Source of the DNA: Pseudomonas fildesensis
GTDB taxonomy: Bacteria > Pseudomonadota > Gammaproteobacteria > Pseudomonadales > Pseudomonadaceae
Assembly (NCBI RefSeq): GCF_001050345.1
Contig: NZ_LFMW01000012.1
Span: forward strand, 434,001 to 498,000
Length of the DNA: 64,000 bases
Direction of reading: 5' to 3'
The notes below the pieces were generated by a model. It was not told the origin of the DNA. It was given only the letters and a program-made list of their open reading frames with translations, and made no database searches. Positions 1-7,946 of this stretch are shown one piece after another. The stretch's first letter is position 1. Each line of letters opens with the position of its first letter. The translations under genes were made by a program, and so were the position numbers.

Positions 1-5
1 TCACC

Positions 6-73
6 TGTAGGAGCCCGGCTTGCCGGCGATGGTGCCCATGAAGACGCCATCTCCGGCGAGCCGGGCTCCTACA
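6..73. repeat. REP/REPIN-type palindrome
   Basis: A long inverted repeat: TGTAGGAGCCCGGCT at the left is answered by AGCCGGGCTCCTACA at the right, and the inner arms GCCGGCGATGG and CCATCtCCGGC also pair. This is the paired-REP architecture typical of fluorescens-group pseudomonads. It lies downstream of the minus-strand cobM gene and may act as a transcript end or mRNA-stabilising hairpin (inference). Confidence 0.75.
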
Positions 74-132
74 AGCTATTGGTATTTATTTATCTATATC
101 AATGACTTGTAGTTATTTTGTGATGTGGATTG

Positions 133-879
133 TCATGGTCGATAGAGGTGGGCATGGCCGGCACGATACAGCGACGAATCGCTGAAACTGTCACTCGCCA
201 ACACCCGGCCCACCACAATTAATGCCGTACGCCGGAAGCCCTTTGCCGCGACTTTTTCGGCAATGTCGCTAAGCGTACCCATCGCCCAATCCTGATCCGG
301 CCAGGTAGCGCGATGCACCACGGCAATCGGGCAATCCGCCCCATAGTGCGGCAGCAGCTCGGCGACAATTTTCTCCAGATGATTGACCCCCAGGTGAATC
401 GCCATGGTCGTGCCATGCCGCGCCAGGCTGTCAAAGTCCTCGCCGGCAGGCATGCTGGTCTTATCTGCATAGCGGGTCAGGATCACGCTTTGGGCGATGT
501 CCGGCAGGGTCAATTCGGCCTCCAGCAGCGCCGCGCAAGCCGCCACTGCGGTCACACCCGGAATGATCTGGAACGGAATGCCCAGTTCACGTAAATAACG
601 GATCTGTTCGCCAATCGCGCCATACAGGCTCGGATCGCCGGAGTGCACGCGTGCCACATCCTGGCCCTTGGCGTGAGCCGCCTTGATCAACTCGATGATC
701 TGTTCCAAGTGCAATTCGGCGCTGTTGATCACCTGTTCCGCCTGATGACCGTCCAATACCGCCGTGGGCACCAGCGAGCCGGCATAGATGATCACCGGGC
801 AGCTGCGGATCAGCCGCTGGCCTTTGATGGTGATCAATTCCGGGTCGCCGGGGCCGGCGCCGATGAAGTAGACGGTCAT
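133..879 (-). CDS. cobM: Precorrin-4 C11-methyltransferase CobM
   Basis: The 248-residue product is an S-adenosylmethionine-dependent tetrapyrrole methylase that methylates C11 of precorrin-4 in the aerobic cobalamin pathway. The N-terminus VYFIGAGPGDPELIT is the glycine-rich first motif of the family, and VHSGDPSLYGAIGEQ and IPGVTAVAACAALL are further family motifs. Family proteins start at MTVYFIGAGPG, so the ATG at 879 is chosen over a longer in-frame extension to 972 that lacks family resemblance. The last gene of a minus-strand unit cbtB-cbtA-cobE-cobM downstream of a cobalamin riboswitch, so it should be repressed by B12. Confidence 0.93.
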   Translation of the reverse strand: MTVYFIGAGPGDPELITIKGQRLIRSCPVIIYAGSLVPTAVLDGHQAEQVINSAELHLEQIIELIKAAHAKGQDVARVHSGDPSLYGAIGEQIRYLRELGIPFQIIPGVTAVAACAALLEAELTLPDIAQSVILTRYADKTSMPAGEDFDSLARHGTTMAIHLGVNHLEKIVAELLPHYGADCPIAVVHRATWPDQDWAMGTLSDIAEKVAAKGFRRTALIVVGRVLASDSFSDSSLYRAGHAHLYRP

Positions 880-949
880 GGGGAATTCCTGTCGAAAAAC
901 GGGCGAGCATGAAAAATGCTCATGATCGAGACGGGCGATTATCGGGGTT

Positions 950-1342
950 TTAGTCGACGCAGGCCAATGCAAAGGTGGCCTGGGCGTTTTGTTTGCGGGC
1001 GATCAACAGGCGTGCAGGTGCGCCGTAGAGGTGTTCAGCAAGGGCCAGGGCGGCACTTTCGGCGATGCCGTAACAGCCGGTATGCGCAAAGGCGAGCGCT
1101 GATTTGTGGCTCAGTCGGTCTTCATACATCGCCAGTTGGTCAGCGCTGAAACACTGCAGCGGCAGGTTCAGCAACCGGGCGAGTGCAAGCAATCCCGGTT
1201 CGTCCTGCTTGCGATCGATACTCGCCAGCGCGGTGACACGCTGGCGCTCGATACCGCCCTCGGCGAGGGCAGTATCGAACAGTTCCAGCAGGGTGTGAGC
1301 CTCACAACCGCGCTGGCAACCCAGGCCAACGACCAGCGTCAT
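950..1342 (-). CDS. cobE: Cobalamin biosynthesis protein CobE (CbiG C-terminal domain)
   Basis: A 130-residue single-domain protein matching the C-terminal domain of CbiG, known as CobE in pseudomonads. It starts VVGLGCQRGC and contains the conserved SIDRKQDEPGLLALA stretch. CobE is required for aerobic cobalamin synthesis although its exact biochemical step is not settled. Its start codon overlaps the stop of cbtA by four bases, indicating translational coupling, and cobM follows about 70 bases downstream. Confidence 0.88.
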   Translation of the reverse strand: MTLVVGLGCQRGCEAHTLLELFDTALAEGGIERQRVTALASIDRKQDEPGLLALARLLNLPLQCFSADQLAMYEDRLSHKSALAFAHTGCYGIAESAALALAEHLYGAPARLLIARKQNAQATFALACVD

Positions 1343-2043
1343 GCCGAGTATTGATCATCGCGATTGCGACGGAACAGCCAGGCGCTGATCAGGCCAAGGG
1401 CCAGCCAGAACGCAACGTTGGTCAGCTGCGAAGCAATCTTGAACTGGGCTTCCAGCGCTTCCGGCGCCAGCATCGAGTGCACTTCCGGCTGCGGCGCGCC
1501 GATCACGTGCGGGACGGCCAGGATTGCGACGCCCAGCACTTTGAGCAGCCAGTTGTGACCAAACACGATCAGCGCGATGCCGGCAGCAGTAGACGCAGCA
1601 GTACCGATCCACCAGACCTGGCGCTGCGCCAGGTCGGCAGCGGCGGTGCCCGGCAACTCCGGTGGCAGGCCCAGGGTAGGCGCCAGTACAAAGGTCGCGT
1701 AACCGGCCAGGCCCCACAGCAGGCCTTGAGCGGTGCGGGTCGGCGCGCGCAGGGTGTAGAAACCGGCCAGCATCAGCGCGAAACCGACCGCGACCACCAA
1801 GTTGCCACCGGTGGTCGACAACACGCGCTGCCAGCCGTCTTCCGGCTCCCAGGCTTCGGCGTCGTGGGTGTGGGCGACGGCGCCAGCGGCGTGCTCATGC
1901 ACCACTTCAGTCGCGGCCGGGGCTTTTTCAAAAGATTCCGCCTGCAAAATCAGCGGGGCCACCCAGAAGCTTTGCAGCAGGGTCAGCAGCAGGGCGGCCA
2001 GCAGGCCGGTGAACCCTGCGGTTTGCGCAATACGCTTGATCAT
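1339..2043 (-). CDS. cbtA: Cobalt transporter subunit CbtA
   Basis: A 234-residue inner-membrane protein with about five or six hydrophobic segments. It starts MIKRIAQTAGFTGLLAALLL, and a histidine-containing loop (HEHAAGAVAHTHDAEAWEPEDGW) follows the first helix. CbtA proteins are predicted cobalt permeases found with CbtB and cobalamin genes under B12 riboswitches. The ATG at 2043 gives the usual family length; a longer in-frame extension upstream would overlap all of cbtB. cobE starts within its stop codon. Confidence 0.9.
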   Translation of the reverse strand: MIKRIAQTAGFTGLLAALLLTLLQSFWVAPLILQAESFEKAPAATEVVHEHAAGAVAHTHDAEAWEPEDGWQRVLSTTGGNLVVAVGFALMLAGFYTLRAPTRTAQGLLWGLAGYATFVLAPTLGLPPELPGTAAADLAQRQVWWIGTAASTAAGIALIVFGHNWLLKVLGVAILAVPHVIGAPQPEVHSMLAPEALEAQFKIASQLTNVAFWLALGLISAWLFRRNRDDQYSA

Positions 2044-2054
2044 GTCGGCAGGTC

Positions 2055-2240
2055 TCAGTGGCAAGGGAACGCGGCGCTGTGGCGGGTATCGTGGGCAGCG
2101 TTGTGCACCGCCTCGATATGCGAGAAACCGGCGAAATACACCAGGCACGCGCCGAGGATCGACGCACCGATGGCGGCAGTCAGGCGTTGGCTGAGAGAAG
2201 TGGTGGTGCTGGTGTGCGAAGTGCTGCTGATGATCGACAT
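2055..2240 (-). CDS. cbtB: Cobalt transporter subunit CbtB
   Basis: A 61-residue membrane protein with one transmembrane segment (about residues 20-40, ending ACLVYFAGF) and a C-terminal histidine cluster, SHIEAVHNAAHDTRHS, the hallmark metal-binding tail of CbtB. It is the first gene after the minus-strand cobalamin riboswitch and lies 11 bases upstream of cbtA. It probably forms the cobalt-binding partner of CbtA. Confidence 0.9.
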   Translation of the reverse strand: MSIISSTSHTSTTTSLSQRLTAAIGASILGACLVYFAGFSHIEAVHNAAHDTRHSAAFPCH

Positions 2241-2352
2241 GGCGCGTCCCTTTCAGGTGTCTGGGTGAAACGAGCGCATGAAAACCCCGCGAGCCAGGCA
2301 CGCAGGGTTCTGAACAGCGCCCGCCCACCGCGGGTTTGTTATCTGATTTTTT

Positions 2353-2540
2353 CGGGCCGGTCTCCGGGCTTGCGAGGGGGCTCTTGAACTGAGTCCTGAA
2401 AGCATCGCCTTCCCATACCCAGAGGCACAGTGGCTGTGACGCTTCGCTCGCTTACCGTTGCGGGGGCAGCACCGGACTCGTCATGGAAGCATGACTCACC
2501 GGTTTCCCGTTTCACCCTGTGAAGGGCACCCGAAACAAGG
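2353..2540 (-). promoter_or_regulatory. Cobalamin (AdoCbl) riboswitch upstream of cbtB
   Basis: Read on the minus strand the region contains GGTGCCC, a GGTGAAACGGGAAACCGGTG segment, the hallmark GCTGCCCCCGCAACGGTAAG loop, and the B12 box AGCCCGGAGACCGGCC. These appear in the order and spacing of the cobalamin riboswitch class. It precedes cbtB, so cobalt uptake and the cobE/cobM genes should be switched off when adenosylcobalamin is plentiful. Confidence 0.93.
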
Positions 2541-2606
2541 CGTGTAGGAAAGCATGCAGAGCGACGGTAGTCAAATTGACCGAGCCCCTGTAGCCTTGCA
2601 CCTTCG

Positions 2607-2775
2607 AGGTTCTTCGGCCCAGGTCGAAGCTAAGAAGGGAACGCGGTTCAAGCCGCGGCTGCCCCCGCAACTGTGAAGGGTTTATCTGACTGCCACGCCA
2701 CTGCCAATACGGCGGGAAGGCGCAGCCAGCGCCGGTCTAAAGACCCGCATGCCCCAAGCCAGGAGACCTGCCTCG
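2607..2775 (+). promoter_or_regulatory. Cobalamin riboswitch upstream of cobW
   Basis: A second cobalamin aptamer, on the plus strand. It has AGGTTCTTCGGCCC, AAGAAGGGAACGCGGT, the core GCGGCTGCCCCCGCAACTGT, and the B12 box AGCCAGGAGACCTGCC. It is transcribed divergently from the first riboswitch and leads into cobW-cobN-chlI. Its expression platform probably includes the small hairpin at 2860-2879. Confidence 0.93.
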
Positions 2776-2859
2776 CAACCGATTTTTCAATTCAACCGGG
2801 CGGGGTGATCCGGTGACGAAATCCGCTGCTGCGCGCCGCCGCAGGGCTCATCGTCCCGT

Positions 2860-2879
2860 ATGCCCGCCCCAAAGGGCAT
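2860..2879 (+). promoter_or_regulatory. Hairpin sequestering the cobW ribosome binding site
   Basis: ATGCCC at 2860-2865 pairs perfectly with GGGCAT at 2874-2879. The AAAGGG Shine-Dalgarno of cobW (start 2883) falls partly in the right arm. Sequestration of the ribosome site is a common output of proteobacterial B12 riboswitches; the link to the aptamer is inference. Confidence 0.5.
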
Positions 2880-2882
2880 CCG

Positions 2883-3956
2883 ATGAAAACACTGGCCAAA
2901 CTCCCCGTCACCATCGTTACCGGCTTCCTCGGCTCGGGCAAAACCACCTTGCTGCGCCATATGCTCGACAACGCCCAGGGCCGCCGTATCGCGGTAATCG
3001 TCAATGAGTTCGGCGAGTTGGGCATCGACGGTGAAATCCTCAAGCAGTGCTCCATCGGTTGCACCGAAGAAGAAGCCAACGGCCGCGTCTACGAACTGGC
3101 CAACGGCTGCCTGTGCTGCACCGTCCAGGAAGAGTTCTTCCCGGTGATGCGTGAACTGGTCGCCCGTCGTGGCGACCTGGACCATATCCTCATCGAAACC
3201 TCGGGCCTGGCCCTGCCGAAACCGTTGGTCCAGGCTTTCCAGTGGCCGGAAATCCGCAGCGCCTGCACGGTTGACGCGGTGATCACTGTGGTCGACAGCC
3301 CGGCCGTAGCTGCCGGTACCTTTGCCGCCTTCCCGGATCAGGTCGACGCCCAACGCAAGCTCGACCCGAACCTGGACCACGAATCGCCGCTGCACGAGCT
3401 GTTCGCCGACCAACTGGCCAGCGCCGATCTGGTGATCCTCAACAAATCCGACCTGATCAGCCCTGAAGACCTGGCCCGCGTGCGCCTGGAAGTGGCCGAA
3501 GAGCTGCCGCCTGCCGTGAAAATCATCGAAGCCAGCAGCGGCCGCGTGCCTCTGGACGTGTTGATCGGCCTGGGCGCCGGCTCCGAAGAGCACATCGACG
3601 GCCGCCACAGCCATCACGATCATCACCACGACGGTGAAGGCGATCACGACCACGACCACGACGCGTTTGACTCCATCTCCATCTCCATCGACCTGCCTCA
3701 AGCCGACGAAGCACTGCTGCTCGACGCCCTGACCCAGTTGGTGGTGCAGCACGGCATCCTGCGGATCAAAGGCTTCGCGGCGATCCCGAACAAGCCGATG
3801 CGCCTGCTGATCCAGGGCGTGGGCACGCGGTTCGACAAGCACTTCGACCGTGCCTGGGGCGCCGACGAAGCGCGCATCACGCGCCTGGTGCTGATCGGCC
3901 AGGAGCTGGACGCGGCGGGCCTCGAAGCGCAATTGCGCGCCGCCCTCAGCGTTTAA
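2883..3956 (+). CDS. cobW: CobW GTPase/metallochaperone
   Basis: A 357-residue G3E-family GTPase associated with aerobic cobalt insertion into the corrin ring. The Walker A GFLGSGKTTLL lies at residues 14-24, and the CLCC metal-binding motif at 76-79 matches the CXCC of the COG0523/CobW family. ETSGLALPKP and LNKSDL are the Walker B-like and guanine-recognition regions. A histidine/aspartate-rich loop spans about residues 238-262, before the CobW C-terminal domain. It begins the B12-riboswitch-controlled plus-strand operon, with cobN only three bases downstream. The metal is likely Co(II) or Zn(II) (inference). Confidence 0.95.
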   Translation: MKTLAKLPVTIVTGFLGSGKTTLLRHMLDNAQGRRIAVIVNEFGELGIDGEILKQCSIGCTEEEANGRVYELANGCLCCTVQEEFFPVMRELVARRGDLDHILIETSGLALPKPLVQAFQWPEIRSACTVDAVITVVDSPAVAAGTFAAFPDQVDAQRKLDPNLDHESPLHELFADQLASADLVILNKSDLISPEDLARVRLEVAEELPPAVKIIEASSGRVPLDVLIGLGAGSEEHIDGRHSHHDHHHDGEGDHDHDHDAFDSISISIDLPQADEALLLDALTQLVVQHGILRIKGFAAIPNKPMRLLIQGVGTRFDKHFDRAWGADEARITRLVLIGQELDAAGLEAQLRAALSV

Positions 3957-3959
3957 CCC

Positions 3960-6900
3960 ATGCACCTGCTCAGGACCCAGCCCGGTGGTTTCGTCTCGGA
4001 CGACAATATTGCCGACCTTGGACAAACCCCCGCCGAGCTGGTGATCCTGTGCAGCGGCGATTCCAGCCTGGCGCTGCTCGCCGAAGCGGCGCAGCAGTTG
4101 CCCGACGATTACCCGAGCCTGCGCTTGGCCAACCCGATGCAGGTGCAGAACCACGCGTCCGTCGACTTGTATGTCGATGAAGTGCTGTGCCACGCCAAAG
4201 TCATCCTGATTTCGCTGCATGGCGGCATTGGCTATTGGCGCTACGGTATCGAGCGTCTGGTGCAGTTGGCCGAGCGCGGCGTCACACTGATCCTGGTGCC
4301 GGGCTGTGATCGGCCAGACCCGGAACTCAGCGGTTTGAGTACTGTGGGACAGGAAGAGCGCGACCGCCTGTGGCACTTTTTGCGTCAGGGCGGGCTAGGT
4401 AATGCGCTGGATTTCTATCGCTGCCTCGCCAGCGACTACCTGGGCCGCGAGTACGCCTGGGCCGAGCCGCAAACCCTGCCGCGCACCGCGATTTATCACC
4501 CGCATAAAGCCAATGCCCACCTCAATGACTGGCAGGCCGACTGGCGCCCGGACTTCCCGGTGGCGGCCGTGCTGTTTTACCGCTCCCATTTGCAGGCGGC
4601 CAATACCGGTTTTATCGATGTGTTCTGCCAGCGCTTGCAGGCAGCAGGCCTTAACCCGCTGCCGATGGCGGTGGCCAGTTTGAAAGAGCCCGGCTGCCTG
4701 GCGGTGGTCGAGGATTTGCTGGATGAGGTCGGGGCGGCGGTGATTTTGAACACCACCGGTTTTGCTCAATCCAGCCCCGAAGCGCCGCATTTGCGTCCGT
4801 TTCGCCGCAATATCCCGGTGATCCAGGCGATTTGCGCCCAGGACAACCAACCCGGCTGGGAGGCCAGCGAGCAGGGCCTCGGCCCACGCGACCTGGCGAT
4901 GCACATCGCCTTGCCGGAACTGGACGGGCGCATTATCAGCCGGCCGATCAGCTTCAAAGACTTGGCCTGGCGCAGCGAGCGTAGCCAGTCGGACGTGGTG
5001 TGTTACCGCGCAGCGCCCGAGCGCATGGACTTTGTGGCGGAACTGGCGCGGCGTTGGGTCGAGCTTGCGCGGGTGCCGAATGCGGACAAACGCGTCGCGC
5101 TGATCCTCGCCAACTACCCGACCCGCGACGGCCGCATCGGCAACGGCGTGGGCCTGGATACGCCGGCGGCGGCGCTGAATATCCTGCGCGCCCTGCAAAC
5201 CGAGGGTTACCCGCTGCCGGATGTGCTGCCGGACAGCGGCACTGCCTTGATCCATGAACTGCTCGGCGGCGTGACCAATGACCTCGACAGCCTCGACCTG
5301 CGCCCCTGCCATCAAAGCCTGGGGCTGGACGACTATGAGGCGATGTTCCAGCGCTTGCCCGAAGCCAACCGCCGCGCTGTGCTGGAGCGCTGGGGCGCGC
5401 CACATAGCGACCCGATGTGCCGCGACGGCCGCATGATGATCGCCGGCCTGCGCCTGGGCCTGACCTTCGTCGGCATCCAACCGGCCCGGGGTTACCAGGT
5501 GGACGCCAGCGCGGTCTACCACGACCCGGACCTGGTGCCGCCCCACGGTTATCTGGCGTTCTACTTCTGGTTGCGCCACACCTACGGCGCCCACGGTGTG
5601 ATCCATGTGGGCAAGCACGGCAACCTGGAATGGCTGCCGGGCAAGGGCGTGGGGCTGTCGGAACACTGCTGGCCGGATGCATTGCTCGGGCCGCTGCCGA
5701 ATATCTACCCGTTTATCGTCAATGACCCGGGCGAGGGCGCCCAGGCCAAGCGCCGCACACAGGCGGTGATCATCGATCACCTGATGCCGCCGCTGACCCG
5801 CGCCGAAACCTACGGCCCGCTGCGCGACCTGGAACTGTTGGCGGACGAATATTACGAGGCGCAGCTGCTTGACCCGCGCCGCGCCCTTGAGCTGCAAAAA
5901 GACATTCTCAAGCTGGTGCGCGAAACCCGTATCGACCAAGAGCTGGAACTGGACAACGACGCCGACGCCGCCATTTGGTTGCCGCGCCTGGACACGTACC
6001 TGTGCGATTTGAAGGAATCGCAGATCCGCGACGGCCTGCATATCTTTGGCGAGTCGCCCCAAGGCCGCTTGCGTATCGACACTTTGCTGGCGTTGTTGCG
6101 CATCCCGCGTGGCGATGGTCGCGGGCCGCAATCGAGCCTGCTGCGTGTGTTGGCCAAGGCTTTCGAGCTGGGCTTTGATCCGCTGGATTGCGCCCTCGCC
6201 GAGCCGTGGGCCGGGTGTCGCCCCGAGGTACTGCAAACGATCGATGCGCAATTGTGGCGCACGGCCGGTGACACCCGCGAACGCCTCGAACTGTATGCGG
6301 CGCGCTTGATCGAGCAGGCGCTGGAAGGGCCGCTTGAGCAATTGGAGGAACCCGGCTGGGAGGACGTGAAGGCCGTGATCGAAAGCCTGCGCACTGTCGT
6401 GGCGCCGCGCCTGGATGCGTGTGGCCCAGCGGAAATGCGTGGTTTGCTCGATGCCTTGAGTGGCCGCTTTGTCCCGGCAGGCCCAAGTGGCGCACCGAGT
6501 CGCGGTCGCCTGGACGTGCTGCCCACAGGGCGTAACTTCTTCACGGTGGACGTGCGCAACCTGCCCACCACCACCGCCTGGCGTATTGGCTTTCAATCCG
6601 CCAACCTGATTCTTGAGCGGCACTTGCAAGACCACGGCGACCACCTGCGCCAACTCGGCCTGTCGGTATGGGGCACCGCCACCATGCGTACTGGCGGCGA
6701 CGATATCGCCCAGGCCATGGCGTTGATGGGCGTGCGCCCGGTGTGGGCCACGGGCAGCCAGCGCGTGGATGACTTTGAGATCCTGCCGATCAGCCTGCTG
6801 GACCGCCCGCGCGTGGACGTGACGCTGCGCGTGTCGGGCTTCTTCCGGGATGCCTTCGCCAACTTGATCCGCCTGTTCGATGCGGCGGTGCAGGCGGTGG

Positions 6901-7721
6901 CGGCGCTGGATGAACCCGACGACATGAACCCGCTGGCGGCCAAGGTGCGCAGCGAGCGCGCGGCATTGCTTGAGTCGGGCCTGGACGAAGAAACTGCGTC
7001 AAAACATGCCGGCTGGCGCATCTTTGGCGCCAAGCCGGGTGCCTATGGCGCGGGCGTGCAGGGCGCGATTGACGGTCGCCTGTGGCAAAGCCGCGAGGAC
7101 CTGGCCGAGGTTTACCTGAATTGGGGTGGCTACGCCTATGGCGGCTCCGACGAAGGCACCGCCGCCCGCGAACAGTTCGCCCAGCGCCTGAGCCAAGTGC
7201 AAGCGGTGCTGCAGAACCAGGACAATCGCGAGCATGACCTGCTCGATTCGAATGACTACTACCAATTCCAGGGCGGTATGCTCGCTGCCGTGGAGACCCT
7301 GAGCGGCGACAAGGCCGCCAGCTATCATGGCGACCACGGCCAGCCGGACCTGCCGAAGATCCGCACCTTGAAGGAAGAGCTGAACCGGGTGATTCGTTCC
7401 CGCGCCGCCAACCCCAAGTGGATCGAAGGCGTGAAGCGCCATGGCTATAAAGGCGCGTTTGAAATGGCCGCGACCGTGGACAACCTGTTCGCGTTCGACG
7501 CCACTACCGCGCTGATCGACGATCACCAATACGCCTTGCTCGCCGACGCCTACTTGCTCGACCCTGACACCCGGGCCTTTGTGCAACAGCACAATCCCGA
7601 CGCCCTGCGGGACATGACTGAGCGCATGCTCGAGGCCCAGCAGCGCGGGATGTGGCAGGAGCCCGGGGCGTATCGCGAGGCGTTGGAAAACCTGTTGCTG
7701 GATATAGAAGAAGACGGTTAG
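3960..7721 (+). CDS. cobN: Cobaltochelatase subunit CobN
   Basis: A 1,253-residue large subunit of the aerobic, ATP-dependent cobaltochelatase, homologous to magnesium chelatase ChlH. It binds hydrogenobyrinate a,c-diamide and inserts Co2+. The length is typical of the family, and conserved segments such as YHPDLVPPHGYLAFYFWLR, GVIHVGKHGNLEWLPGK and LNWGGYAYG are visible. It follows cobW by three bases, so the two are co-transcribed. Its AAA+ partners appear to be the chlI/VWA genes downstream rather than classical cobS/cobT, separated by a 225-base REPIN-containing gap. Confidence 0.96.
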   Translation: MHLLRTQPGGFVSDDNIADLGQTPAELVILCSGDSSLALLAEAAQQLPDDYPSLRLANPMQVQNHASVDLYVDEVLCHAKVILISLHGGIGYWRYGIERLVQLAERGVTLILVPGCDRPDPELSGLSTVGQEERDRLWHFLRQGGLGNALDFYRCLASDYLGREYAWAEPQTLPRTAIYHPHKANAHLNDWQADWRPDFPVAAVLFYRSHLQAANTGFIDVFCQRLQAAGLNPLPMAVASLKEPGCLAVVEDLLDEVGAAVILNTTGFAQSSPEAPHLRPFRRNIPVIQAICAQDNQPGWEASEQGLGPRDLAMHIALPELDGRIISRPISFKDLAWRSERSQSDVVCYRAAPERMDFVAELARRWVELARVPNADKRVALILANYPTRDGRIGNGVGLDTPAAALNILRALQTEGYPLPDVLPDSGTALIHELLGGVTNDLDSLDLRPCHQSLGLDDYEAMFQRLPEANRRAVLERWGAPHSDPMCRDGRMMIAGLRLGLTFVGIQPARGYQVDASAVYHDPDLVPPHGYLAFYFWLRHTYGAHGVIHVGKHGNLEWLPGKGVGLSEHCWPDALLGPLPNIYPFIVNDPGEGAQAKRRTQAVIIDHLMPPLTRAETYGPLRDLELLADEYYEAQLLDPRRALELQKDILKLVRETRIDQELELDNDADAAIWLPRLDTYLCDLKESQIRDGLHIFGESPQGRLRIDTLLALLRIPRGDGRGPQSSLLRVLAKAFELGFDPLDCALAEPWAGCRPEVLQTIDAQLWRTAGDTRERLELYAARLIEQALEGPLEQLEEPGWEDVKAVIESLRTVVAPRLDACGPAEMRGLLDALSGRFVPAGPSGAPSRGRLDVLPTGRNFFTVDVRNLPTTTAWRIGFQSANLILERHLQDHGDHLRQLGLSVWGTATMRTGGDDIAQAMALMGVRPVWATGSQRVDDFEILPISLLDRPRVDVTLRVSGFFRDAFANLIRLFDAAVQAVAALDEPDDMNPLAAKVRSERAALLESGLDEETASKHAGWRIFGAKPGAYGAGVQGAIDGRLWQSREDLAEVYLNWGGYAYGGSDEGTAAREQFAQRLSQVQAVLQNQDNREHDLLDSNDYYQFQGGMLAAVETLSGDKAASYHGDHGQPDLPKIRTLKEELNRVIRSRAANPKWIEGVKRHGYKGAFEMAATVDNLFAFDATTALIDDHQYALLADAYLLDPDTRAFVQQHNPDALRDMTERMLEAQQRGMWQEPGAYREALENLLLDIEEDG

Positions 7722-7753
7722 CGCAAGATCCGGCTCTTGTGGTGAGCAGGCTT

Positions 7754-7892
7754 CCTGTGGCGAGCGGGCTTGCCCCGCGTTGGGCTGCGAAGCAGCCCCA
7801 AAACCGGACACAGCGTTCCGTCAGGAAGAATGCGTTTAGCTTTATTGGGGCTGCTGCGCAGCCCAGCGCGGGGCAAGCCCGCTCGCCACAGG
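7754..7892. repeat. REPIN: inverted pair of REP elements
   Basis: The left copy TGTGGCGAGCGGGCTTGCCCC...GGGCTGCGAAGCAGCCCC and the right inverted copy GGGGCTGCTGCGCAGCCC...GGGGCAAGCCCGCTCGCCACA face each other across a spacer of about 40 bases. This is the commonest REP family in fluorescens-group genomes. It sits between cobN and chlI, so it could affect read-through or message stability within the operon. Confidence 0.88.
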
Positions 7893-7946
7893 AAGCTCGC
7901 CCATCAAAGTTGATTGCCTGTACCGCAGAATTTAAAGAGAACCCGA

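Noticed and set aside
2787..4376. Long minus-strand open frame (529 codons) opposite cobW and cobN
   Set aside because: It is antisense to two clear genes and has no family resemblance; GC-rich third positions of the real genes keep this frame open.
4395..6653. 752-codon minus-strand frame opposite cobN
   Set aside because: Antisense shadow of cobN, with arginine/glutamine/alanine-rich composition and no motif.
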